A stretch of DNA of 64,000 bases from Smallanthus sonchifolius (lineage: Eukaryota; Streptophyta; Magnoliopsida; Asterales; Asteraceae): assembly GCA_023525975.1 (NCBI GenBank), contig CM042042.1:46635880-46699879 (forward strand). Direction: 5' to 3'. Positions 1 to 10,500 of this stretch are shown piece by piece. Numbering within the stretch: the first letter of the stretch is position 1; every line of letters starts with the position of its first letter. The position numbers were made by a program, and so were the translations under genes. The notes beneath the pieces are model-generated. The model did no database searches and was not told the DNA's origin. It was given only the letters and a program-made list of their open reading frames with translations.

Positions 1-610
1 ATAACACTAGTTACAAAGCAAAAAGCATTTCCATTAAATTGTTTTTTGTGATGTCTTCAATTGGAGGTATAAAATCTTAATTTGATGGTGACATGGCATT
101 TATATTGGCATGTGCCTTCCTTAACTACGGAGTAAATTTTGTTGGCCTAGGACTATGATATGAACTCCCCATAATTTCCCCCATATTCATAATGATGTTA
201 ATAAATATAGCATTGATGACTTGATGTTAACTACGGTAGTATATACGTGATGTTTTTGTTACATCCACAAAAAAATATGTAAAGAGGCGTGTCATTGCAT
301 CAACCATATGCATCAACTAACTACCATTTGTACATACTACATACCATACGATCATAAACGGACATGTTATGTACACGTAATATCATGCATATTTACAGCC
401 AGACTTAACGATTAAAGACTTTTAAGTTATATTTTATTTCTAACAAATCAAATGTTTAAATTAAAAAAAGTAGTTAAAATCGAAACGAGATAAACATGTG
501 AAAAGTAACGTCAAGGTCTCAAGGACGATCTCGTAAATCGGTTTATTATAAGATATAGATCATCACTAGAGACTCTATGCCTTTAAAGAAAACAAGGAAT
601 TTAGGTATAT
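1..610. other. AT-rich intergenic, no gene seen
   Basis: I see no coding potential, RNA gene or bounded repeat here. The sequence is AT-rich with short runs only. Confidence 0.5.
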
Positions 611-627
611 AGAATTTGAAAGACTTG

Positions 628-808
628 CCATCAGATCTTTGATCTGGTGGTCAGGGGGTTTTGTCATAAGGTTTTTCTTCTGTGGAGGTCTCGGGTTCAA
701 TCCTCATAAGGTGCACTTCATAATTTCAGGAACACCCTCTGTGGCAGGACTTGAACTCTAGACTAGAAGGGGTTAGCGACATTCTAACTGACATGGTGTT
801 CTAAAAAA
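628..808 (+). mobile_element. tRNA-derived SINE with perfect 17-bp TSD
   Basis: The 17-bp direct repeat AGAATTTGAAAGACTTG occurs at 611-627 and 809-825 and frames a 181-bp insert. The 5' part resembles a tRNA: a box-A-like segment (TGGTGGTCAGGGGG) is followed by a perfect box B (GGTTCAATCC). The insert ends in a short A run just before the second repeat. A Pol III head, an A-rich tail and a long variable TSD are the signature of a SINE mobilised by LINE machinery. The TSD is exact, so the insertion is not very old. Confidence 0.85.
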
Positions 809-825
809 AGAATTTGAAAGACTTG

Positions 826-1848
826 GGGAAAATTAAGGTATTTATGTCGGATTGAAAGACAAAAATTTCTTCGACAATATCTGGTCCCCATATCAATAAA
901 GGTGCTTGGTACGTGTTCTCTTTGATATCACTATTTCTCCTGTAAATCCTTCAAAGTTTACGTTATATTATAAGAAGTGTCCGTGGCAAAAGCTTCTATT
1001 GTCTTAAAACTCACCTTAAACTTTTAGTTTGACCCTCTCAAGTTATAAAATTATGAACTTACCCTCATATTATATATAATATGATTTTTTTCTTTAATAA
1101 CTTTCACGTTTGTTTATTTTATTTTTTACGTCCCGGTATAATTTTTTTAAAACCAATTCGTATCCAAGATAGCGTACCATGAAAAATGAGAACGACATCG
1201 ACTGAAAAACATCGCTACTGTTGACTAACTGTCTTTTATCTATGTTTCTATTTCCACAATTGACTCTTCGTTACTTCATACGTTTTTTTATGTATTTAAC
1301 TATGATTTTTTTTAATACTTAGTCACGTTAATGTCACAGCCTCAACTATTTAAAATGGGGCAAAATTTATTTATCCATGTTTCTTTTTGTGCTTAGTCAT
1401 GTTAATGGCATCGCCTCAACTGTTTAAGGTCCGCTTCCCTTCGTGGAGCGCGGGGCAAAATTTCTAGTGTGTTTCTTATTCACCAACTAGAAAATATGTA
1501 ACATGCGCCTTAAGACGGGTTGTTTTCAAAAATCGGTACGCAGATAAAAAAAACACATCGTCACGATATATTTGGAAAGCAAGAAAAAGTTACATCGTTG
1601 TAAAAATGTATGTTAAGAAGTACGAAAGTAAATCTGAAAAAATCATTGATTAAAAATAATAAAATGTATAAAATACACAGATTTAGCATTTAAAAAATAA
1701 CTTAATAAATATTGTAAATAGGTAAATTTAGTTAATTAATAAAAGAAATAAAATAAAAAAAGAAAGACTAAAAAATTACTTAAATAAAAAAGTTATATTT
1801 TCTAAAAAAGATGAAGCTCACGTCAGCATTGCAGCTCCTAATTTGCTG
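826..1848. other. AT-rich intergenic, no gene seen
   Basis: No open frame or structured repeat that I can support. The right part is a low-complexity A/T-rich run (about 1640-1800) leading into the hAT terminus. Confidence 0.5.
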
Positions 1849-2304
1849 TAGAGGTGTACAGTCAAACCAGTTTCAACCCGGGTACCCGCAGATGTATAAT
1901 CAGTTTCTAAAAATTTTTTTGTTGGCCGGTTCGTAACCTGACCCGGTCCGGGTTCACTTTCAAACCTGTTCCGGGCCCAACCCGGTTTTCAAACCGGTTC
2001 CGAACCGGTTTATAGCCGTTGCCCAGCTCACTTTTAACTACTCTATAGCCGTTACAACGGTAATGAGGCCGTTTTTTTTAGCTTTTTTTGTATTTTTGAC
2101 CCCCCAAACTTGTATAAATAGGTGTAGGTTGTATTGGTTCAACCACACCATTCCAAAACGCTCTCATTTCTCAAAAACGCTTACACTCGAAAGTCGAAAC
2201 TCTCAAAATGGCAAACGAATCTCAATAATCTAATATTGGTGGTGCTTCTCAAAGTGTTAGTCCTCCCACGGTTGTGCGGGTCATTCCTACAACAAGGAAT
2301 CCCA

Positions 2305-3410
2305 ATGTTTGGTAACATTTCAATTTATGCGAAATTTCGAATGATGGTCATAAGGCTCGGTGCAAGTTGTGCGGGGATTTTTTTGGAAAAGACGAAAACA
2401 CGACTTTGAAGAATCACATTGTAAAAAACTATTGTTTGGTGTTGAAGGCACAAGCTTCACAAGGTCAAACAAGTATGACGAACGAATGTAATATTTTTGC
2501 ATATAATGTTGACTTGGTTCGGGAGAGGATGGCGCATTTTATGATTCAAGAGAATCTACCTTTCAAACACTTTGATAACGAGTGTTTGACTCAGCTTATT
2601 TAACAAACGCTCCAACCTCGCTACACTCATGTAAGTCATGCTACTCTTAGACGAGATTGTATAAATATGTGGAAAAAAGCTAAATTAGAAATAATAAATT
2701 AATTTGAAAGTTTAAAAACCGGTATTAATTTGACTTGTGATGTTTGGTCGGGTCCCCACATCTTGCCGGATTTTTACCTTTGCGTTACCGCTCATTGGAT
2801 AAATCCGGAAAGTTGGCAAATGATGAAACGTACTATTGCGTTCGATATTTTGGATACCCCCACACCGGTGACAATTTATTTTATATTTTAGACAAAGTTA
2901 TAAGAACTTTTAAAATAGAAAATAAAGTTTTTTCAATATTGTTTGATAGCGTCTCGAATAATACCGTCGCGGTAAACCAACTTATTTTAAAATAGAGTTT
3001 TTTACATATTTCCCCATCTTAACCTCCTTAATAACATATATACCCAACCATAAAAATCAATTACATATTTACCCAATGCTTACACAATTACCTATTTACC
3101 CTTGTATATAAATTGATATATTTAGGAATGGAATATATGTAAATAGTACTTTAATTGGTTCATTAAGGGTAAAATAGTAATTCAATAATTTATTTTAAAT
3201 GAATTAGGTAAATATGTAATATATAATGTTTAGGAAGGGGAAATATGTAATTAAAATTAGGAGTTGGGTAAATATGTAATAAATGAAATTAGAAAAAGAA
3301 TATATGTAAAAGACCCTTTTAAAATATAACCCGATTGTGATGGCATTTTTTTCCATAGCCGATGTGTTACACACGTTATTAATTTAGTGTGAGGGTGTCC
3401 GCTACATATT
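2305..3410 (+). pseudogene. hAT transposase relic (BED zinc finger plus N-terminal transposase)
   Basis: Frame fragments across 2305-2990 give a BED-type zinc finger: a VW-x-F start, then CKLCGDFF and a histidine pair in the LKNHIVKN region. This is followed by the region before the catalytic fold (LTCDVWSGP). After an inserted MITE (2995-3316) the frame resumes at about 3330 with a motif of the type FHSRCVTHVINLV, a family hallmark around the second catalytic region. Several stops and frameshifts are present. The C-terminal dimerisation domain is missing, so the protein is dead. Confidence 0.75.
2995..3316. mobile_element. Mutator-like MITE inside the hAT relic
   Basis: The 322-bp element has terminal inverted repeats (GAGTTTTTTACATAT on the left, GGGTCTTTTACATAT on the right when reversed). 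It is flanked by an exact direct repeat TTTTAAAATA at 2985-2994 and 3317-3326. Nine to ten bases fits a Mutator-type target duplication. It has no coding capacity. The interior repeats short motifs such as ACATATTTACCC and GGTAAATATGTAAT. Confidence 0.8.
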
Positions 3411-3498
3411 TATAATAGCATATGGGGGTAAAATATTGCGGTTCGATTTAGTTTTTAAATCGATTTGAAGCTCAAACCAGTTTTTTTATGCACCTCTA

Positions 3499-4538
3499 CT
3501 TGGATAGGATATATTGAAATGGATGGTTACCATCTCTTTTAACACCACGAATCACGACCATTCTCTCTTTTTTTCTTTTTCCGTTTCATAAAATGCCAAG
3601 AAATGGTTCTTTAGTTTCTAAATATAAACTCACCCCATTATGGTTTATATTGTTTTTGTAATTATACTTAAACCATTAATGTTCAGACTGATCAAATTGT
3701 TATGAATAATGGAAAATACAACTTTGTGGAGAACTGAAAAGGTGAAAATCAGACTAAAAGAATGTAAAACTACTGGGGGGGACAAAGTACAACCTCTATA
3801 GCATCATTGTTCGCCCTATGTATGATGAAGAGCGGAGGTAGTGGTACCGGGGCAAGTCGATTTCAATTTTTTATTAACGGGTATATTATAGATCGACCCT
3901 TGTCTTTTTTCATGGTTAACCACATTAATTTTAAAAAATATATATATTAGACTTCAAACCTTGAAAACGAATGTATATTGAACTCAATAAAAAAATTTAT
4001 TTAATAATTAGTAGTTTATTTTATTTAAAAATAAAAATTTTGGGTATGCTTGATCCATTTTAATAAGCAATACAAAGTTTAATTAACTCTATATTGTTTA
4101 CCCATGAGTTCATAACCATTGACCCAAATACGAATTTAATATTAAACCTACTTCTAAAAAAACAAATTTTTTTTTAAATCTAATGAAATTGTATTTTTAT
4201 TATTTGTATTCTAACGATGATGTATTTGCATTATTGTATTATTATTATGTGACGACCCGAACAATACCGAACCAGCCCAAAAAAATCTTATTTAGGGTAC
4301 TTCAAAATTCGAGCATCGACAAAAGCGACCCCATAGGGAAAAAATTCTGGCTCCGCCAGCATGGATATAAACACAATACACCAATCTACATTTGCAATTT
4401 TGCAGGGCGGTTCATGTACACTTAAACCTCCTATGCAATGAAGAACAGATACAAAACCAAAAAAAACAAGTTCAAAATCAAGAGATGATTAATCAATGGT
4501 GAAGTTGCAACTTACAAAAGGTGACAGACTCGACTCAT
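3499..4538. other. Intergenic, downstream of PP7
   Basis: This stretch probably includes the 3' UTR of the PP7 gene, whose stop codon is at 4539-4541. I see no gene of its own. Confidence 0.4.
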
Positions 4539-7500
4539 TTAGGAAGCCTCCACCATCATCGTTAGATCTAATTCTTCATCTGAATCGATCACGTCTTCAA
4601 AGTCATAGTAGGGGTTCACCTGGATCAAGGTTTGATCTTGATAATTTAATCCCTCTGTTTATTACAAATAATTGATGAGGAAACATTGAAAATAAAAAGG
4701 TCATACCTTGGGTCTAGGAGTGATGGCTTCAAAACTATAAAAGATAGGGGTATCAAAATTAGGGGATTTCAGGACAATGTATGCTCCTTTGTTTTTGTAT
4801 CGCACCTCTGTTGCCTGACAAGTGAAAATAGATGGTGTTGATTCGAAGAATGTTAATATAAATAATATGGATTATTATAAATGTTAGGAATCAGAGTCGG
4901 TATCGTACGCAACGGAAACAAACACGCACACAAACAAAAAGGAAAAATAAAATTAAAAATTTTCAGGTATATGGTTCGGGTAAACTGGTATATGGTTCCG
5001 GGCCAGGCATCGCGTATTCCCATACCAGTCCCATACCCGCAAAAAAAATTAAAACTAACCCCATACCTGAATACCCGTCTCGAATGTTTCGGGATTTGAG
5101 TGTTCCGGTCAGGCTCGGGTTTTTTCTGCCATATTGAGCTATTAGTTCAGTCCAGTAGGGTCACGATAAAATCTCTTTTACCTTCTATACTTCACATGAA
5201 TTAAGATGTGTTTTACGTTTCTCGGTTATTCTTGTCTTCAGAAAGGCTACGAACGCTACTCTCCTAGTCTCAACAGGTATGTCATGACGGCCAATGTTAC
5301 CTTTTCAACCGTCAAGTATATTTCTATGACAATCCACAAGAGTGATCATGTTTGTCCTCTCCCTATTTTCTCTCATAGCCACTGAAACTACCGAGTCTAC
5401 CACTACTGTCACTCCTCTGGATCCACCTTTAAAAACCTATTATAAGCATCCTCGTCGTACACCTATGAACGTCTGACTCTGACTCTTCTCCTTCTACAGT
5501 AGTCTTGCAGAATGCAGACTGACAACTGTTGGCCAGAAAAAAGGTATATGATCCACCACTAACCCTTATCTCACATATCAATATTAAAACTATGATCGTT
5601 TCACTACTTGTGTTGAATTCCTATTCCTAAAACTACAATTCGTGGTTGGTTGGCGTCAAGCAATGCTTATGAAATGACAGTATTGCATATGGGTTGGTTG
5701 TTTTATAAAGCGCGAGTACTCGCGAGTAACTCGCGACTCGACCTAGGGAGCCATCTTTTGCGAGTCATGTCACACAACTCGCACACTGTACAAGACTCGC
5801 ACTTTTTTGAAAAAAAATCGCACTTAAAGGCTCGATTCTTGTACAGGGTCTGTTTTTGTACTTCAAAGTGTTATACATTTAGCTAAAGAGGTTGTACATG
5901 TAAGTAATTTATACATTAAATCATATATAAACCTTATTTATGGCTATATTTTGGGTAGGGGATGCTAAAAACCAATGGGATGTATAAAAAATTTATATAA
6001 GCACCTTGCGCTTCGCGTAAGAAAATCGGCCGCTTTTGCGATTTGCGCTTCGGATTTAGACCTTGTCGCTTCGGTGCGCTTCTCGCTTTTTAAAACCAAG
6101 ATATCAATATTAAAACTATGATCGTTTCACTACTTGTGTTGAATTCCTATTCCTAAAACTACAATTCGTGGTTGGTTGGCGTCAAGCAATGCTTATGAAA
6201 TGACAGCATTGCATATGGGGTTGGTTCTATTACCTACCTCCTGAAAAACCAAAGTCGATATCACTGGATTTTTACTCCAAAAATGGTAATATTGGTCACG
6301 CCCTGGTTGCAAAAAGAAATAGCCAAGTTTTTAGCTAAGATTAGATGGTACATTTTCTCCTGTTTCCAAAATGGTTGGTATACAAATCTTATTGGCTATG
6401 CCTCTATGGCGCTATTTATGATTGGTCTCATCATCAACTTGATATCAGAAATGTCTTACTTCATGGTGATTTGCAAGAAGTATGCAACAACCTCAACCTC
6501 AACCTCAACCTCAACCTCAATCTCAACCTCATGGGTTTGTGGCTCAATGGGAGTTGGGTTGAGTTTGTAAATTACATCCATTCATTACCGAAATGATCTT
6601 ATCCGTATCAACAACTACAGGATCACATGTTCAAATATTTCCAGACTAAAGATATGGGAGGGAAGATTTACATATTTTCCAGGCATTGAAGTTGCACAAT
6701 CAGAAGATGGAATTTCAATATCTCAACTGAAGTTTGAGGAATTAAGTCTAGTAGATTGCAAACCAGTGCACACTCTAAGGGATCCTAATGTTAAACTCCT
6801 ATAATTGGAGGTTAGTTGGAAGACTTAACTATCTCTATGTAACCCGACCATATACCTCGTTTTTGCAAGTATCGTTAGTTCTTGAATTATCCTTGTGATT
6901 CTCATTTGGAAGTCTCACTACATCAAAAGGAAATCCTGGAAAAAGATTAGTGTACGGTCATATGGAGATTTAATGTTATTCAGATGTAGGCTATAATGGA
7001 TGTCTTTTAATTGGCGATCAACTATTTCAAATTGTATTTTGAGTTTATAGAACGTAAATTAATTAAATTAGGAATACTGTTATTAAAGATATATTTTTCT
7101 TAATTGTAAGTCAAAGTGAGGTTACAAAGGATTCCTTTATCCTTAACTATCAATCAGCAGTTACTATTAGGGGTGTTCATGGTCCGATTCAGCTAGTTTT
7201 TGTAAGATGGTAAAAGACTCAAATTGATTATTACTGAATAATGCATTACAATATATAGAGAACAGAATGCAAACCCTAGATACCTAATGGGCCCGTGGGC
7301 TCACAATAATAAACCTATATTCCAATACTCTTCCGCAGTCAGAGCGGAAAGAAACAGGAAGCTAAGACTGGAAAACAAGAAAAAAGACATAAAAACCAAT
7401 AATAATATGATAAACATGCTTCGATCGGGTAAATACAAACTTTTGCCAAACAAATCCATATTGTGTTTGATTGTGCTATACATAGTTTGCTTGATTGTGC

Positions 7501-10500
7501 CATCCACAGTCTTCAAAAAAAAATTTGCATAGCAATAGACTGTAGTCCTGGTCTTCAAAAGTAGGTGGATGTGGGGCTGAATTTGACACGGTCGGCTTGT
7601 CAAGCCATTGATCTTCTAAAAATATCACCAATTTTGTTGGGATTATGTGGCTGTAGTTCTTTGGTTCCCGGAAATAGGTAAGTCAACAACTGACGACCGA
7701 CCGTAGTCGTGTGACGGTGAGTCGAGGCTAGCAAGCGGCGGTCTCTTAGATCCGTAGATCAAAAGATGAGATTCGTAGATCTAAAAAGAAAAAAATTAAT
7801 CTAATCAAACCGTAGTTTGAGATCGGTGGCCGTGGACCGTGGTCCTTGGTGCGGCTAAAACACCGATAAAAAAAAGAAGTGACCGCTGCAATTTATGAGT
7901 TGTAATCGAGGAACGAACAAAGAGAATGATGGTGATGAGTAAAAAGTCGTTTGAAAAAAAATTAAGCAAGCAAGCTGGAGAATTAGGTCACGATCGAAGA
8001 CAGGTGAAAATATGAGAGGAAGCAAGCAAACACGGGAAAGGAATCGAGAGCAAGGAGTTTGGGTTTTTATTTTGTTTTGGATGGCAAAGAGGGATGGCTG
8101 GAATGAAAGGAAAGCAAGCAGCCTAACACCTCTTCGCAGCCGCCATAGTTACTTTGAAAGTTGTGGAAGGATTGAACAAAGACACCATGTACGAGATTGA
8201 ATTCAAAGATAAGCAAGAGGGCTAGCACCACAATTAACTAACGGTTGGAATTTGGATATTAGGTTTGAGTCTTCAACCGATAACGAAGTTTTATTAGACG
8301 GAAATTAGAAAAGAGAAAACAAACGAAACAGAAAACGGAGGTGGGACAGGGTGGCAGCGGCGACACGCCGCCCTGTCTAGGGTTTGAACTTGGTGGCGAC
8401 GGCCAGGGTTTTTATTTTTTGTGTGTTGCGCAGGGAAGACGGTAACCGAACCCTAAGGCTCTGATACCATGTAAGATGGTAAAAGACTCAAATTCAAATC
8501 CCCCACCGGCCCCCTTTCTCTCCGAATCCCTAAAATTTCAATTCAAATCTAAATTCCCCCAATTTCTGCCTCACAATTTGGGGCTTTTATCAAATAAATT
8601 TGTGTGTATGGGCTGTGTTGGTTCCAAGCCTGATAAGTCCCCAGCGGTGGCGCTGTGTAGGCAACGATGTACTTTCCTCGACGTAGCGATCCACCAACGG
8701 TATGTTCTCGCCGATGCGCATTTAGCTTACTGCCACTCGTTAAGAAACGTCGGCGTTTCGTTACATCGGTTTTTTGATATTCACTCCGCCGCCGTGCACG
8801 ACGGCGATATACCGCCTTCGCCGGTGCTCAACTTGCCGGCTCAACGGAAAGGAGAGGCGTCCAAGCCGCCGCCGGCTGTTGTTCATGATCATGCGCATCA
8901 TTCGCATTCGAATTCCGGTGAGTCTCACCTTCACTTTCACTCCGATTCCGATGAAGATTCCGGTGACGATGATGGCTCGCTTCATTTGCACGCCGTTGGT
9001 GGAGAGCCTTCGCCTCTGCATCAACATGAACGGCAAGGTAATTTAATGTATAATGATCCTCCCCGTTTTTATCCCCCCGCCGGTTATCCAGATAATTCGA
9101 TTTCCGGTTATCCACCTGCCGGATATCCGCCGTTAAATTATCCGCCTGCCGGATATCCTCAGGCTAATTATCCCCCATCTGGTTATCCTCCGGCGGGATA
9201 TCCTTCGGCCGGTTATCCATATCCTCAGGCTGATTATCCTACCGGTCGTTACACGATGAATTTTATGAGAAAGCAACCGACTCCGTCTGTGGTGTACCAG
9301 CAACGGCCGATGAGTCCGGAGACTATACGTTATGGTGAAGCCTCTTCATCATCTTCGTATTATAACAGCAATTATAATTATCAAAACCAACCCTAGTTCG
9401 TACTATAACAACAATTACTCTAATTACGGTGAGTTTTTCGGCTCTTCTTCTCAACCGCCGCCGCCGTACGGTGGTCTTGAAGCATCATCTTCAAATTCAA
9501 AACCGTCACCGCCTCTGCCGCCTCCTCCAGCACCGAGCTCTACTTGGGACTTTTTGAACCTGTTCGAAACGTTTGAAAGCTATTATCCTCAGTATACACC
9601 GAGTGGGGATTCAAGAGAAGTTAGGGAGGAAGAAGGTATACCTGATTTGGAAGATGAGGATTATTTCCAACAAGAAGTTGTTAAAGAAATACATTCTTCA
9701 AATCCGAAGTTTGTGGATGGCGGCGGTGGTGGCGGCGGCGGTGGGGGTAATGTGGATTCAAAGAAACCGGTAGTTGTTGATGATGAGAGTGAGAAAAGCT
9801 CTGTGGTGGACTTACATTATAGAAGTGGACCGAGTATGCCCGAAGAAGAAGAACCGGTCGAGTTTGAAGTTCATGTAGTCAATAAAGGAGAGACTTCTAG
9901 AGGTGAAAAACCGATTCATGAGTTTCATAATGATTCTGAAGTTGTCAAAGAAATTCAAATCCAATTCGACCGCGCTTCAGAATCCGGGAATGAACTAGCA
10001 AAGATCCTTGAAGTTGGGAAAGTTCCACACAACCGAAAACACGCAGCATATCAAGTTCCCTCAAAAATGTTGAACGTGTTTTCACCGTCACTAGCAGCAG
10101 CAGCTTCTAAAAGTTCTGATACCATGTAAGATGGTAAAATACTCAAATTGATTATTATTGAATAATGCATTACAATATATAGAGAACAGAATGCAAACCC
10201 TAGGTACCTAATGGGCCCGTGGGCTCACAATAATAAACCTATATTCCAATAGTTTTGACACAATTTGGGGTCGAACCACTAACTACGATTTTGAAAAAAG
10301 ACAAACCAAACCGGTTAGGTTGGCGCGACGGGCCGATTTTGACGGTTTGACCGGTTGGTTTTGGCTGTTTTGAAACAAATTTTCTTTCTTTTTTCCAAGA
10401 TCATAATCTTGTTTTAGTCTTTTAAAATGATAATAATGGTTGATGAATATAATCTATACTATATAATAAATAAAGGTTTCCCAATGCCACGTGTCGTCTC

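Larger units (their letters stand above)
1849..3498 (+). mobile_element. Decayed, internally deleted hAT transposon
   Basis: The left end reads TAGAGGTGTACA and the right end, reverse complemented, reads TAGAGGTGCATA. Both run into an AAACCAGTTT / AAACTGGTTT block. The subterminal region 1860-2020 is rich in AACCGGTT and CCCGGGT repeats, as expected of hAT binding sites. Inside lies a broken BED-zinc-finger hAT transposase. No matching 8-bp target duplication is left (ATTTGCTG on the left, CTTGGATA on the right), so the exact ends are approximate. Confidence 0.7.
5180..6990 (+). pseudogene. Ty1/copia pol relic in PP7 intron 3
   Basis: Broken frames follow copia pol order. About 5200-5310 matches the integrase C-terminal segment (LGYS-xx-QKGYERYSP and RYVMTANVTF). 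About 6225-6310 and 6400-6500 match the reverse transcriptase start (HALVAK, HHQLDIRN and LLHGDLQE). About 6640-6990 matches the RT C-terminus and connection (LGIEVAQSEDGISISQ, CKPV, RLVGRLNYL). Frameshifts and stops are frequent. A CTCAACC simple repeat (about 6484-6531) replaces part of the RT. It lies antisense to PP7 and is interrupted by a MITE and a flank duplication at 5575-6226. Confidence 0.75.
7201..10251 (-). mobile_element. Small-LTR (TRIM/LARD-like) retrotransposon carrying a captured host gene
   Basis: The 3051-bp element has two 127-bp LTRs differing at three positions by eye. It is flanked by an exact 5-bp target duplication GTTTT (7196-7200 and 10252-10256). It reads on the minus strand. 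Next to the right-hand 5' LTR is a primer-binding site TGGTATCAGAAC (10124-10113), one base off the initiator-Met tRNA match. Next to the left-hand LTR is a short purine tract (GCGGAAGAG). It has no gag or pol, so it must have been moved by proteins from elsewhere. Between the LTRs it carries 1.1 kb of element body (7328-8456) and about 1.6 kb of a DUF630/DUF632 gene in the opposite orientation. Confidence 0.9.

Noticed and set aside
1849..3498. Active hAT transposon
   Set aside because: The transposase has stops and lacks its C-terminus, the target duplication is gone, and a MITE interrupts it.
8761..9115. Minus-strand ORFs of about 90 codons opposite the captured gene
   Set aside because: They are antisense shadows of a GC-richer coding stretch and show no domain.
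8608..9396. Independent gene encoding an MGCVGSK protein of about 260 residues
   Set aside because: It has a frame break near 9390, is cut at the start of DUF632, and lies wholly between LTRs with an exact target duplication, so it is a transposed fragment rather than a resident gene.
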